A stretch of 64,000 nucleotides of DNA, taken from Serratia marcescens subsp. marcescens ATCC 13880 (GTDB taxonomy: Bacteria > Pseudomonadota > Gammaproteobacteria > Enterobacterales > Enterobacteriaceae). A model generated the notes under the pieces. The model had not been told where the DNA came from. It ran no database searches and worked only from the letters and a program-made list of their open reading frames with translations. This document shows, piece after piece, positions 7,864-16,983 of the stretch. Position 1 is the first letter of the stretch; every line of letters begins with the position of its first letter. The translations under genes and the position numbers were made by a program. The stretch is taken from positions 558,001 to 622,000 of the forward strand of contig NZ_CP071238.1 in the NCBI RefSeq assembly GCF_017299535.1, written 5' to 3'.

Positions 7864-8248
7864 TGTTTGATGAGATAAATAAAAATATAACCCACCGTGA
7901 TAATAATGGCCTCTATGAGCAAGAGTATAAAATCCATCGCCAGCCACTTTTGTAGCTCAGGAGAGGCGGTTTTTTGCACGAAATCGTAGGTTTTCGCATC
8001 GAGCCAAACCTGATCCCTAATCTTGATTTTTTTCCTCTTCAGGATCCAAAGAAACCACTGTGCCTTCAATGAGGTACCTGGCATGCCAAGGCCATCGGCA
8101 ATTGCGACGTGAGCAGGGACAAAGTGGCCCTGTTGGGTATAGCGTTGATAAAAACATCAAACTCGCGTTTATAGCGACGAGAGTAAATATATTGAGCAAG
8201 CCAACAAACTAAGAGCAGCGCAGCTGCAATAAGTGATGCTGTTTTCAT
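7854..8248 (-). pseudogene. Third immunity paralogue, broken by a 1-nt frameshift
   Basis: Reading from ATG 8246-8248 the protein starts MKTASLIAAALLLVCWLAQY, then YSRRYKREFDVF, matching the two neighbouring immunity genes. At an A-run on the plus strand (8150-8154, five bases) the frame shifts. One extra base there would restore YQRYTQQGHFVPAHV, then MPGTSLKAQWFLWIL, then a C-terminal membrane helix ending KHQG at 7854, giving about 131 residues like its siblings. As it stands the frame ends early at 8066. It may be a decaying copy, a phase-variable gene or a sequencing slip. Confidence 0.8.
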
Positions 8249-8275
8249 AAGCCCCCGGCTAAGGTTCAAGGGGCG

Positions 8276-8659
8276 TTATGCCTTACTCAAAAAAGCAAAA
8301 ATACACATCAACGCCAAACACCCCATTTTCAGCACGCTTAAGATGAAGTCTTTTCGAATCCAGCTCTTCAGATGTTGAGATGTGTTTTCATTCACGAATT
8401 CGTAGGTTTTAGGGCTCAGAAAAGCGTTTTTCCCTATCTTTATTTTTCTGCCATTCAATACCCAACGGAACCATTGTGCTTTGATAGATACACCGAGCAA
8501 ACCAAGGTTATCCGCGAAGATGACAAATGGAGGCAATGGATGGGCGCTTTGCACATAACGTTGATAGAATTCAGTAAATTCGTCTTTATAGCGCTGATAG
8601 TAAAGGTACTGCACTAGGGCGCTAATCAATGTCAGAGTGAAGAACAGGGTTGTGTTCAT
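8276..8659 (-). CDS. Putative effector-immunity membrane protein, copy 2
   Basis: A 127-residue protein with an N-terminal membrane helix (MNTTLFFTLTLISALVQYLY), a polar central part with FVIFADNLGLLGVSIKAQWF and RKIKIGKNAF, and a C-terminal hydrophobic helix (residues about 108-126). It is clearly paralogous to the gene at 8667-9068 and to the broken copy at 7854-8248. Two membrane helices flanking a soluble part fit an inner-membrane immunity protein that neutralises a pore-forming toxin. No database family can be named from sequence alone. Gap to copy 1 is 7 bp and to copy 3 is 27 bp, so the array is one transcript with the effector. Confidence 0.72.
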   Translation of the reverse strand: MNTTLFFTLTLISALVQYLYYQRYKDEFTEFYQRYVQSAHPLPPFVIFADNLGLLGVSIKAQWFRWVLNGRKIKIGKNAFLSPKTYEFVNENTSQHLKSWIRKDFILSVLKMGCLALMCIFAFLSKA

Positions 8660-8666
8660 TTAAATG

Positions 8667-9068
8667 CTAACTGTATGCTTTATTAATGCAATAAATCATA
8701 ATGCACATGAATATCAGGATCGCACCTTGCAGCATTAATAGCCAAAAGTCATTACGGAGCCAACGTTGTAATCTTTTCGATGCAGTGTTCTGTACAAATT
8801 CGTAGGTTTTTCTGTCCAGATAGGTATTACGACCCACCTTTATCTTACGATTGTTTAATAGCCAGAGAAACCACTGAGCTTTGAGTGAGACGCCAATAAA
8901 GCCGAGATTATCAGCAAAAACAACAAAAGGGGGAACGAGAAATTTGCTAACAACATAATTTTGATAGAAATTATCAAACTCTGTACGAATTCGGCGATAG
9001 TAAAGGTACTGAATCAATACACAAAGCAGCAATAGTAGAAAACATATGATGACAATAAGCTTCATCAT
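8667..9068 (-). CDS. Putative effector-immunity membrane protein, copy 1
   Basis: A 133-residue protein with an N-terminal helix (residues about 3-22), the shared core FVVFADNLGFIGVSLKAQWF and RKIKVGRNTYLDRKTYEFV, and a C-terminal membrane helix. Its ATG overlaps the effector stop codon as ATGA, so the two are translationally coupled. This arrangement, a small membrane protein directly after a toxin-like gene, is what is known for immunity genes of type VI effectors that act on the inner membrane. It is the copy most likely to be the cognate immunity protein. Codon use and AT content differ from the flanking operons, which suggests acquisition. Confidence 0.75.
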   Translation of the reverse strand: MMKLIVIICFLLLLLCVLIQYLYYRRIRTEFDNFYQNYVVSKFLVPPFVVFADNLGFIGVSLKAQWFLWLLNNRKIKVGRNTYLDRKTYEFVQNTASKRLQRWLRNDFWLLMLQGAILIFMCIMIYCINKAYS

Positions 9069-10069
9069 TCACCTAAAATGTAGTTGGTTAAGTAATCAGA
9101 AGTGGCACCGCCAGCGGTTGAGCCAAGAGCTCCCCCGATTGCCGCGCCAGCCACGCCACATGCCAAGGCACCAATGCCTGCGGTTACGGGGCCAAGTACT
9201 ATTGCGCATGCCCCCATACCTAGCGCGGTCCCAAACCTTCCGCCAATGATCCCCGCCGCAGTACTTGCCGCAAAATGACTGTATCCCTTCACCGCGATCT
9301 TGGCGCACTCCTGTTCGCGGCCGGTGGTGCAGGCGTTGTAGACGTCGTTGGTGGTATTCAGCCCACTCAACCCGATGCCAATCCAGCCGCCGGCTTTCAT
9401 AAACTTGGCCGCCCGGCTGGCGCTGTCGACGTAGTTCGAATAACCCTTGATGGCGCCGACGCCGGCGGTGCTCCATTCATGCACCAGCGATTTACTGGAG
9501 AGCCCCAGCGCGTGTTTGATTTGCGCATACTCTTTCATATTGAGTTGAGCACGAGTAAGGCGATTCAGTAACGGTTTTAATGTACCGAACAGCCGCGCTC
9601 GTTCCACCTGAAACTGGGTGCCAATCAACGCGCCACTCGTGCGGAACTGATTTTGGTAGGTTTTTTCAATCTCGACTAGGATATTTTTGATCTGGCTGAA
9701 GTAGCGTTCTCCGGCATCCGAAGCCAGCCCGACGACCGTTTCCCCATAGCTGGTGAAGGCGGCGATAGCGGCGTAATTGCGGTGCAAGAAGGTGGAGAAA
9801 TCGCTGTCACCGGCTTTCACCGCTTTGCTGGTGCGGCTCTTGGCCTGCATCAGGGCGGCGATCTGCGTAGATTGATTATGATTGCGCGGATCGGCGACGA
9901 TCAGCATTTGCCCCGGTTGAACCAGCGGCGTATCGGCATTGAGCTGCATAAAAAAGCGTGCCGCTTCCGATGGCTTGCCACCGAACAGGTAGTTGGCGTG
10001 GAAGGCGAGCGGGCCGGGTTGTTGGGCGATGCAATAGCCCGGTGCGATGCTGTTGGACTTCTGTTCCAT
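9065..10069 (-). CDS. Putative pore-forming T6SS-type effector
   Basis: A 334-residue protein. The N-terminal 60 residues (PGYCIAQQPGPLAFHANYLF then VQPGQMLIVADP) resemble the delivery regions of many enterobacterial type VI cargo effectors. Residues 85-220 are predicted helical and soluble. Residues 222-245 and especially 265-320 are very rich in Gly/Ala with repeated small-residue spacing (GIIGGRFGTALGMGA, GPVTAGIGALACGVAGAAIG), a glycine-zipper-like region suited to membrane insertion. There is no signal peptide. It heads a tandem array of membrane immunity-like genes. By size and layout it may be of the Ssp4-like Serratia pore-forming group; this is an inference I could not verify. Start ATG 10067-10069 follows GGAGG at 9 bp; the earlier in-frame start lacks a site. 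No T6SS structural gene is in the window. Confidence 0.65.
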   Translation of the reverse strand: MEQKSNSIAPGYCIAQQPGPLAFHANYLFGGKPSEAARFFMQLNADTPLVQPGQMLIVADPRNHNQSTQIAALMQAKSRTSKAVKAGDSDFSTFLHRNYAAIAAFTSYGETVVGLASDAGERYFSQIKNILVEIEKTYQNQFRTSGALIGTQFQVERARLFGTLKPLLNRLTRAQLNMKEYAQIKHALGLSSKSLVHEWSTAGVGAIKGYSNYVDSASRAAKFMKAGGWIGIGLSGLNTTNDVYNACTTGREQECAKIAVKGYSHFAASTAAGIIGGRFGTALGMGACAIVLGPVTAGIGALACGVAGAAIGGALGSTAGGATSDYLTNYILGE

Positions 10070-10177
10070 GTCGAAAAGCCTCCTTATTTTTAGGAAACTT
10101 AACATTTTCTACAGGGTGGTAACAGGTTCTGGCTCACGCTCTCGATCGGAGAATCATCTGAAAATGCTGGTGCCGCC

Positions 10178-11077
10178 TTACCCGCCACTCCCCGCCATCT
10201 CCCGTTCGATCACCGTCGCCAGCGCCTGCGCGGCGGAAGAGAGCTGGTGCTGCGCCAGGCGGATCAGGCCCACGCGCCGTTCGATGATCGGGCCGATCAG
10301 CGGCACGCAGACCGCCCCCAGCTCATCCATCTGTCGCTCGCACAGCGCCGGCACCGCGCTGGCGCCGAGGCCGTTGGCCACCATGCGCCCGACCGTCACC
10401 AACTGGTGGCTCTCAAACGCCACCTCCAGCGTTCGCCCGCTGCGGGCCAGCTCCTGCTCCAGCAGCAGCCGCACCGCCGATGGCCGCTGCAGGGTGATGA
10501 AATCCAGCGTCAGCAGCTCCTTCCAGCTGATCTGCGCCTTGCGCGCCAGCGCCGAATCCTTCGGCACCACCGCCATAAAGCGATCGCGGCACAGCGGGGT
10601 AAAGTGCAGGGTGTCGCTCGGCTCCGGCTCGAAGGCGATGCCCATCTCCACCCGGCCTTCGCGGATCATTTCAAATACCTGCTCGTTGATGACGTCGTGC
10701 ACCGCCACGTTGATGCCGGCGTAACGATCGCGAAACGCCTTGAGGATCGGCGGCAGCGGGTTGCCGGCGAACGACGGCATGGCGGCGATCGCCACCTTGC
10801 CCATCTGCAGGGTGAAGCGCTGGCGCATCGCCTCTTCCGCGTTGTCCCAATCCGCCAGCAGCTGGCGCGCCATCGGAAAGAAGGTTTCCCCCTCCGGCGT
10901 CAGCGTCACCCGACGGGTGGTGCGCAGCAGCAGCGGCCCGCCCAGTGCGTCTTCCAGCCCACGGATCGCCAGGCTGAGCGCCGGCTGAGAAATATTCAGC
11001 CGCTCGCTGGCCTGGGCGAAATTCAGAGTGTGAGCTACCGCTAAAAACGCGCGTAACTGTTTGATGCTCATTTTCAT
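10178..11077 (-). CDS. LysR-family regulator of the ketone-body operon
   Basis: A 299-residue LysR protein: the N-terminal winged helix-turn-helix (MKMSIKQLRAFLAVAHTLNF ... LNISQPALSLAIRGLEDALG, residues 1-60) followed by a periplasmic-binding-like effector domain. It is divergent from the six-gene acetoacetate/hydroxybutyrate operon and the 168-bp gap holds two GTTAAC palindromes 22 bp apart, the usual layout for a LysR activator that responds to a substrate of the operon and represses itself. The inducer is not visible from sequence; acetoacetate or 3-hydroxybutyrate are natural guesses. Confidence 0.88.
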   Translation of the reverse strand: MKMSIKQLRAFLAVAHTLNFAQASERLNISQPALSLAIRGLEDALGGPLLLRTTRRVTLTPEGETFFPMARQLLADWDNAEEAMRQRFTLQMGKVAIAAMPSFAGNPLPPILKAFRDRYAGINVAVHDVINEQVFEMIREGRVEMGIAFEPEPSDTLHFTPLCRDRFMAVVPKDSALARKAQISWKELLTLDFITLQRPSAVRLLLEQELARSGRTLEVAFESHQLVTVGRMVANGLGASAVPALCERQMDELGAVCVPLIGPIIERRVGLIRLAQHQLSSAAQALATVIEREMAGSGG

Positions 11078-11087
11078 TTTGGTTGGC

Positions 11088-11115
11088 GTTAACTCTTTGT
11101 TAATTGTCGGTTAAC
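11088..11115. promoter_or_regulatory. Paired GTTAAC operator-like sites between LysR gene and scoA
   Basis: GTTAAC at 11088-11093 and again at 11110-11115, 22 bp (two helix turns) apart, with a related TTGTTAAT between them. They lie just upstream of the LysR start codon, where a LysR tetramer would be expected to bind. Confidence 0.5.
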
Positions 11116-11245
11116 GGCTGATTAATAAAAATTCTAAATGAATGCGGCATAAAAACAAAATTAACAAATCATTTTTGTGACCTGAAGATGCCCTCACGCA
11201 AGCCAGGGCATTTCGCCCTGCGCCGCAACATGCAGGGGCAACGAT

Positions 11246-11944
11246 ATGGCAGGGCTCGACAAACGCGTCGGCAGCTACCAGGAAGCGCTGGCAGGCCTGA
11301 CGGACAACATGACGGTGCTGGCGGGCGGCTTCGGCCTGTGCGGCATCCCGGAAAACCTGATCGAAGAGATCCGCCGGCGCGGCGTGCGCGGGTTGACGGT
11401 GGTCTCCAACAACTGCGGCGTCGACGGGTTCGGCCTCGGGCGGCTGCTGGAAACCCATCAGATCCGCAAGGTGGTGGGATCTTACGTCGGTGAAAACGCG
11501 CTGTTCGAGCAGCAGGCGCTTAGCGGCGAGCTGGAGGTGGATCTCACGCCGCAGGGCACGCTGGCGGAGAAGATCCGCGCCGGCGGCGCCGGCATCCCGG
11601 CGTTCTTCACCGCCACCGGTTACGGCACGCCGATCGCCGAAGGCAAAGAGGTGCGCGAGTTCAACGGCCGCCCCTACATCATGGAAACCGCCATCACCGG
11701 CGATTTCGCCATCGTGAAAGGCTGGAAGGCCGATCACTTCGGCAACGTCATCTACCGCCACACCGCGCAGAACTTCAATCCGCTGATGGCGACCGCCGGG
11801 CGCATCACGGTGGTGGAAGTGGAAGAGATCGTGGCGCCGGGCGAGCTGGATCCGGCGGCGATCCACACCCCCGGCATTTACGTCGATCGGCTGATCCAGG
11901 GCACCTTCGAGAAGCGTATCGAACAACGCACCCTGCGGGCATAA
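11246..11944 (+). CDS. scoA: 3-oxoacid CoA-transferase subunit A
   Basis: A 232-residue alpha subunit of a family I CoA-transferase. The glycine-rich block [16 protein letters not shown] (about 29-44) and the stretches [12 protein letters not shown] and [11 protein letters not shown] are diagnostic of succinyl-CoA:3-ketoacid CoA-transferase subunit A. With subunit B it moves CoA from succinyl-CoA to acetoacetate in the cytosol. The ATG follows GCAGGGG. It is first in an operon with scoB (11-bp gap), thiolase, a 3-hydroxyacyl-CoA dehydrogenase, a GntP permease and a 3-hydroxybutyrate dehydrogenase. AtoD of the E. coli ato system is the closest alternative name. Confidence 0.92.
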   Translation: MAGLDKRVGSYQEALAGLTDNMTVLAGGFGLCGIPENLIEEIRRRGVRGLTVVSNNCGVDGFGLGRLLETHQIRKVVGSYVGENALFEQQALSGELEVDLTPQGTLAEKIRAGGAGIPAFFTATGYGTPIAEGKEVREFNGRPYIMETAITGDFAIVKGWKADHFGNVIYRHTAQNFNPLMATAGRITVVEVEEIVAPGELDPAAIHTPGIYVDRLIQGTFEKRIEQRTLRA

Positions 11945-11955
11945 GGAGAATTCGC

Positions 11956-12609
11956 ATGCTTACCCGTGAACAAATGGCGCAGCGCGTGGCGCAAGAGTTG
12001 AGGGACGGTTACTACGTCAACCTGGGCATCGGCATCCCGACGCTGGTGGCCAACTACGTGCCGGCGGGCATGGACGTGATGCTGCAGTCGGAAAACGGCC
12101 TGCTGGGGATGGGCGAGTTCCCGACCGAGCAGCAGCTGGACGCCGACATGATCAACGCCGGCAAGCAGACGGTCACCGCGCGCCTCGGCGCGTCTATTTT
12201 CGATTCGGCGCAGTCGTTCGCCATGATCCGCGGCGGCCATGTCGATCTGACCGTGCTGGGGGCGTTTGAAGTGGACGTCGAGGGCAACATCGCCTCGTGG
12301 ATGATCCCCGGCAAGATGGTCAAGGGCATGGGCGGCGCGATGGATCTGGTGGCGGGGGCGGAGAACATCATCGTGGTGATGACCCACGCCTCGAAGGGCG
12401 GCGAGTCCAAGCTGCTGCCGCGCTGCACGCTGCCGCTGACCGGCGCCCGCTGCATTCGCAAGGTATTGACCGATCTGGCCTACCTGGAAATTGAAGACGG
12501 CGCCTTCGTGCTGCGCGAACGCGCGCCGGGCGTCAGCGTGGCGGAGATTGTCGCCAAAACCGCCGGCCGGCTGATCGTGCCGGAGCAAGTGCCGGAAATG
12601 CGTTTCTGA
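11956..12609 (+). CDS. scoB: 3-oxoacid CoA-transferase subunit B
   Basis: A 217-residue beta subunit. The block [15 protein letters not shown] near residue 22 and [12 protein letters not shown] near residue 43 are family signatures; the Glu of SENG is the catalytic residue that forms the glutamyl-CoA thioester. Length is usual for a split enzyme. The AAGGAG site precedes the ATG. Together with scoA and the following thiolase it converts acetoacetate to two acetyl-CoA. Confidence 0.93.
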   Translation: MLTREQMAQRVAQELRDGYYVNLGIGIPTLVANYVPAGMDVMLQSENGLLGMGEFPTEQQLDADMINAGKQTVTARLGASIFDSAQSFAMIRGGHVDLTVLGAFEVDVEGNIASWMIPGKMVKGMGGAMDLVAGAENIIVVMTHASKGGESKLLPRCTLPLTGARCIRKVLTDLAYLEIEDGAFVLRERAPGVSVAEIVAKTAGRLIVPEQVPEMRF

Positions 12610-12623
12610 AACGGGAGGTGAAT

Positions 12624-13808
12624 GTGCAACAACGTGAAGTGGTGATCGTGGCGGCGACGCGCACGCCGGTCGGCAGTTTTCACGGCGCGCTGGCGCCGCT
12701 GACGGCGGTGGAACTGGGCGCGGCGGCGGTGCAGGGGCTGCTGGCGCAAAGCGGCGTGCCGCCGCAGCAGATCGATGAAGTGATCCTCGGCCAGGTGCTG
12801 ACCGCCGGCTGCGGGCAGAATCCGGCGCGCCAGACCGCGCTCAACGCCGGGCTGCCCGTTACGACGCCGGCGCTGACCATCAACAAGGTGTGCGGCTCCG
12901 GTTTGAAGGCGGTGCATCTGGCGGCGCAGGCGATCCGCAGCGGCGACGCCGAGGCGGTGATCGCCGGCGGCCAGGAAAGCATGAGCCAGTCGCCTTACCT
13001 GATGGCCGGCGCGCGCGCCGGTCTGCGCCTCGGTCACGCGCAGATGGTGGACAGCGTGATCCACGATGGCCTGTGGGACGCGTTCAACGACTACCACATG
13101 GGCATCACCGCCGAGAACCTGGCGGAGAAATACGCCATCAGCAGAGAAGAACAAGACAGGTTCGCGCTGCGTTCGCAGCAGAAGGCGCAGGCGGCGCAGC
13201 AGGCCGGGCGTTTCGCGCAGGAGATCACGCCGGTGACGGTGCCGCAGCCGAAGGGGGAGGCGCTGAGAGTTGAGCGCGACGAACAGCCGCGCGACACCAG
13301 CCTGGAGGCGCTGGCGCGGCTGCGTCCGGCGTTTCGCAAGGAGGGCTCGGTGACCGCCGGCAACGCCTCGTCGCTCAACGACGGCGCCGCCGTGGTGTTG
13401 CTGATGAGCGCGGAAAAAGCCGCTGAGCTGCGCTTGCCGGTGCTGGCGCGCATTGCCGGTTACGCCTCGTCGGGCGTCGATCCGGCGATCATGGGCATCG
13501 GCCCGGCGCCGGCCGCGCGCCGCTGCCTGGAAAAAGCCGGTTGGCGGCTGGAGGAAGTCGATCTGATCGAAGCCAACGAAGCCTTCGCCGCGCAGGCGCT
13601 GGCGGTGGGTAAAGAACTGGGCTGGGAGGCGGAGCGGGTCAACGTCAACGGCGGAGCGATCGCGCTGGGGCATCCGATCGGCGCCTCCGGCTGTCGCATT
13701 TTGGTGTCGCTGCTGTACGAAATGCAGCGCCGCGGGGTGAACAAGGGGCTGGCGATGCTGTGCATCGGCGGCGGGCAGGGGGTGGCGCTGGCGGTAGAGC
13801 GCCCGTAA
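12624..13808 (+). CDS. Acetyl-CoA C-acetyltransferase (thiolase)
   Basis: A 394-residue thiolase. The acyl-accepting cysteine lies in [11 protein letters not shown] (about 86-96), the second substrate block is [13 protein letters not shown], the histidine in [17 protein letters not shown] and the second cysteine in CIGGGQG close to the C-terminus; all are intact. It splits acetoacetyl-CoA to acetyl-CoA after the CoA-transferase step. GTG 12624 is preferred as start: GGGAGG lies 5 bp ahead of it, whereas the GTG at 12618 overlaps that site. An ATG at 12622 is out of frame. AtoB/PhaA are the nearest named homologues. Confidence 0.92.
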   Translation: MQQREVVIVAATRTPVGSFHGALAPLTAVELGAAAVQGLLAQSGVPPQQIDEVILGQVLTAGCGQNPARQTALNAGLPVTTPALTINKVCGSGLKAVHLAAQAIRSGDAEAVIAGGQESMSQSPYLMAGARAGLRLGHAQMVDSVIHDGLWDAFNDYHMGITAENLAEKYAISREEQDRFALRSQQKAQAAQQAGRFAQEITPVTVPQPKGEALRVERDEQPRDTSLEALARLRPAFRKEGSVTAGNASSLNDGAAVVLLMSAEKAAELRLPVLARIAGYASSGVDPAIMGIGPAPAARRCLEKAGWRLEEVDLIEANEAFAAQALAVGKELGWEAERVNVNGGAIALGHPIGASGCRILVSLLYEMQRRGVNKGLAMLCIGGGQGVALAVERP

Positions 13809-13826
13809 ACAACCGAGGAGGGCACC

Positions 13827-14750
13827 ATGCAGTCATCTGACTATGCGGTATTGGGCGCCGGGCTGATGGGGGTGGGCATCGCCACCCACTTTATTCGCCA
13901 CGGCCATGAGGTGCTGCTGTATGACCCGGATCCGCAGCGCCTGGCGGAAGCGCCGGCGGTAGCAAGCGGCATTCTGGCTGAGCTGAGCGACGTCGGGCAG
14001 TTTGATCGCGGTGAGCGCGACGTGGCGCTGGCGCGCCTGCGCGTGACCGGCAATCTGAACGACGTGGCGCGCGCCCGGCTGCTTATCGAGGCGATCCCGG
14101 AACGGCTCGAGCTGAAGCACGCGCTGTATGAGCAACTGGAGGGGCTGATCGCCGACGACGCGGTGATTGCCAGCAACACCAGCGGCCTGCCGCCGGACGA
14201 GCTGGCGGCGCGCATGACCCATCCGCAGCGGCTGCTGATCGCCCACTTCTGGCACCCGCCGCACCTGATCCCGCTGGTGGAGATCGTGCCCGGCCGCGCC
14301 ACCGATCCGCGCCATCTGGCGGCGGTGCAGGCGCTGCTCGGCGGGATGGCGCTGGAGGCGGTGCTGCTGGAGCGCGCCGCGCCGGGGTTTGTCGGCAACC
14401 GGCTGCAGTTTGCGGTGCTGCGCGAGGCGCTGCACATCGTCCACAGCGGCATCGCCAGCGCCGAGGTGGTGGATCAGGTGATGCGCGCCTCGCTGGGGCG
14501 ACGCTACGCCATGGTCGGCCCGCTGGAGGCCGCCGACATGACCGGGCTGGCGACGGTGGCGGACATCGCCCGCCACCTGTTCCCGGAACTGGCGACCGGC
14601 GACGAGATGATGGCGCTGGTGGAACAGCGGCTGCAGCGCGGCGATAGCGGCCAGCGCAGCGGCCGGGGATTTTATCTGTGGGATGAAGCGCGCAGGGAAC
14701 GCATTCAACGGCGGCGGGCGCATCAGCTGCGCTTTGCGCTGAAACCGTAA
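13827..14750 (+). CDS. 3-hydroxyacyl-CoA dehydrogenase family protein
   Basis: A 307-residue NAD-dependent dehydrogenase with the N-terminal nucleotide-binding motif GAGLMGVGIA (about 9-18), the substrate-side block EAIPERLELKHALYEQL and SNTSGLPPDELA, then AHFWHPPHLIPLVEIVPG, and the C-terminal helical domain starting near GFVGNRLQFA. This is the 3HCDH fold. The FWHPPHLIPLVE variant is seen in short-chain hydroxyacid and L-gulonate/carnitine-type dehydrogenases, so the substrate may be a free or CoA-bound hydroxyacid. Within this operon a C4 hydroxyacid is likely. An 18-bp gap to the thiolase and a GAGGAGG site support co-translation. Confidence 0.85.
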   Translation: MQSSDYAVLGAGLMGVGIATHFIRHGHEVLLYDPDPQRLAEAPAVASGILAELSDVGQFDRGERDVALARLRVTGNLNDVARARLLIEAIPERLELKHALYEQLEGLIADDAVIASNTSGLPPDELAARMTHPQRLLIAHFWHPPHLIPLVEIVPGRATDPRHLAAVQALLGGMALEAVLLERAAPGFVGNRLQFAVLREALHIVHSGIASAEVVDQVMRASLGRRYAMVGPLEAADMTGLATVADIARHLFPELATGDEMMALVEQRLQRGDSGQRSGRGFYLWDEARRERIQRRRAHQLRFALKP

Positions 14751-14795
14751 TTTCGCACGCCGTACCTGACAATAACAACGATAGCGAGGTGCCCG

Positions 14796-16187
14796 ATGAG
14801 CGTTTTGATTGCCCTGGCAGCACTGGGATTACTGATGCTGGCCGCCTACCGCGGCTACAGCGTGATTTTGTTCGCCCCGATCGCCGCGCTGGGCGCGGTG
14901 CTGTTGACCGATCCCGGCGCGGTGGCGCCGACCTTCACCGGGCTGTTTATGGAGAAGATGGTCGGCTTCGTGAAGCTCTACTTCCCGGTGTTCCTGCTGG
15001 GGGCGGTATTCGGCAAACTGATCGAGCTGTCCGGCTTTTCCCGATCGATCGTCGCGGCGGCGATCCGCATTCTCGGCCGACGCCACGCCATTCCGGTGAT
15101 TGTGCTGGTATGCGCGCTGCTGACCTACGGCGGGGTGTCGCTGTTCGTGGTGGCGTTCGCGGTCTATCCGTTCGCCGCCGAGCTGTTCCGCCAGAGCGGC
15201 ATCCCCAAGCGGCTGATCCCGGCCACCGTAGCGCTCGGCGCCTTCTCCTTCACCATGGACGCCTTGCCCGGCACGCCGCAGATCCAAAACATCATCCCGA
15301 CCAGCTTCTTCGGCACCAACGCCTGGGCCGCGCCCTGGCTGGGGCTGATCGGCTCGCTGTTCATCATCGCAGTCGGTTTGCTGTATCTTGAACGCCAGCG
15401 GCGCAACGCGCAGTTGAAGGGGGAGGGTTACGGCACCGAGCTGCTGAACGAACCGGAAACCCCGGACGACATCAACCTGCCTAACCCGCTGATCGCCATC
15501 TTGCCGTTGATTTTGGTCGGAGTATTCAACCTTGGCTTCACCCATTGGATCCCGCAGTGGTACGGCGCCAGCCACGATCTGACGCTGCCGGGGCTGGCCA
15601 AGCCCATCACCACCGATGTGGCGAAGATCACCGCCATCTGGGCGGTGGAAGCGGCGCTGGTGTCGGGTATTCTGCTGGTGGTGGTGTTCGGCTTTCGCAA
15701 TATTCGCGGCCGGCTGGCGGAAGGCAGCAAGACGGCGGTCGGCGGCGCAATTCTGGCGGCGATGAACACCGCCTCCGAATACGGCTTCGGCGCGGTGATC
15801 GCCGCGCTGCCGGGCTTTTTGGTGCTGTCGCAGGCGCTGTCGGCGATCCCCAACCCGCTGCTGAACGAAGCGATCAGCGTCACCCTGCTGGCCGGCATCA
15901 CCGGTTCGGCCTCCGGCGGTATGAGCATCGCGCTGGCGGCGATGGCCGATAACTTCGTGGCCGCCGCCCATGCGGCACACATTCCGCTGGAGGTGCTGCA
16001 CCGGGTGGCCTCGATGGCCAGCGGCGGCATGGACACCTTGCCGCACAACGGCGCGGTGATCACCCTGCTGGCGATCACCGGCCTCAGCCACCGGCAGGCC
16101 TATGGCGGCATCTTCGCCATCACCCTGATCAAAAGCGCTGCGGTGCTGTTCGTGATCGGCGTGTTCTACCTGACCGGCATTGTTTAA
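14796..16187 (+). CDS. GntP-family permease, probably for 3-hydroxybutyrate or acetoacetate
   Basis: A 463-residue membrane protein with about 12 hydrophobic segments, starting MSVLIALAALGLLMLAAYRG. The blocks PVFLLGAVFGKLIELSG, YGGVSLFVVAFAVYPFA, ALPGTPQIQNIIPTSFFGTN and SGGMDTLPHNGAVITLL are typical of the GntP/citrate-type permease family. Members beside hydroxybutyrate dehydrogenase genes import 3-hydroxybutyrate or acetoacetate. The gene follows the dehydrogenase by 45 bp and precedes bdhA by 12 bp, which supports that role. Confidence 0.88.
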   Translation: MSVLIALAALGLLMLAAYRGYSVILFAPIAALGAVLLTDPGAVAPTFTGLFMEKMVGFVKLYFPVFLLGAVFGKLIELSGFSRSIVAAAIRILGRRHAIPVIVLVCALLTYGGVSLFVVAFAVYPFAAELFRQSGIPKRLIPATVALGAFSFTMDALPGTPQIQNIIPTSFFGTNAWAAPWLGLIGSLFIIAVGLLYLERQRRNAQLKGEGYGTELLNEPETPDDINLPNPLIAILPLILVGVFNLGFTHWIPQWYGASHDLTLPGLAKPITTDVAKITAIWAVEAALVSGILLVVVFGFRNIRGRLAEGSKTAVGGAILAAMNTASEYGFGAVIAALPGFLVLSQALSAIPNPLLNEAISVTLLAGITGSASGGMSIALAAMADNFVAAAHAAHIPLEVLHRVASMASGGMDTLPHNGAVITLLAITGLSHRQAYGGIFAITLIKSAAVLFVIGVFYLTGIV

Positions 16188-16199
16188 AGGAGCGATACC

Positions 16200-16970
16200 A
16201 TGAGTGTACAAGGCAAAACCGCGCTGGTGACCGGCTCGACCAGCGGCATCGGCCTCGGGATAGCGTCCGCGCTGGCCGCCGCCGGCGCGCGCGTGATCCT
16301 CAACGGCTTCGGCGACGTGGAGCAGGCGCAAATGCAGGTCGCGCGGCTGGGCGCCGCGCCGGGGTATCACGGCGCCGATCTCGGCGATGCGGCCCAGATA
16401 GCGGACATGATGCAGTATGCCGAGCGTGAGTTCGGCGGCGTGGACATTCTGGTGAACAACGCCGGCATTCAGCATGTGGCGCCGCTGGATCAGTTCCCGG
16501 TGGAGAAATGGAACGCCATCCTCGCCATCAACCTGTCGGCGGTATTCCACACCTGCCGATTGGCGCTGCCGGGGATGCGCGAGCGCAACTGGGGGCGCAT
16601 CATCAACGTGGCGTCGGTGCACGGGCTGGTGGCGTCGAAAGACAAGTCGGCCTATGTGGCGGCCAAGCACGGCGTGGTGGGGCTGACCAAGACGCTGGCG
16701 CTGGAGACCGCGCGCACGCCCGTCACCTGCAACGCCATCTGCCCCGGCTGGGTGCTGACGCCGCTGGTGCAGCAGCAGATCGACAAACGCATTGCCGCCG
16801 GGACCGATCCGCAGCAGGCGCGCGATGAGCTGTTGGCGGAGAAGCAGCCTTCGCAAGCGTTCGTCACGCCAGAGCAACTCGGCGAGCTGGCGCTGTTCCT
16901 GTGCAGCGATGCGGCGGCGCAGGTGCGCGGCGCCGCCTGGAACATGGACGGCGGCTGGCTGGCGCAGTAG
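16200..16970 (+). CDS. bdhA: 3-hydroxybutyrate dehydrogenase (SDR)
   Basis: A 256-residue classical SDR. TGSTSGIGLGIA (11-22) binds NAD, NNAG is at about 89, the catalytic Ser is in INVASVHGLVAS and the Tyr/Lys pair in SAYVAAKHG. The stretches QHVAPLDQFP and AICPGWVLTPLVQQQI are characteristic of D-3-hydroxybutyrate dehydrogenase. It oxidises D-3-hydroxybutyrate to acetoacetate, the entry step for the CoA-transferase/thiolase route encoded upstream. AGGAGCGATACC precedes the ATG. A hairpin terminator follows at 16984. Confidence 0.93.
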   Translation: MSVQGKTALVTGSTSGIGLGIASALAAAGARVILNGFGDVEQAQMQVARLGAAPGYHGADLGDAAQIADMMQYAEREFGGVDILVNNAGIQHVAPLDQFPVEKWNAILAINLSAVFHTCRLALPGMRERNWGRIINVASVHGLVASKDKSAYVAAKHGVVGLTKTLALETARTPVTCNAICPGWVLTPLVQQQIDKRIAAGTDPQQARDELLAEKQPSQAFVTPEQLGELALFLCSDAAAQVRGAAWNMDGGWLAQ

Positions 16971-16983
16971 TGAGATTTTACCC

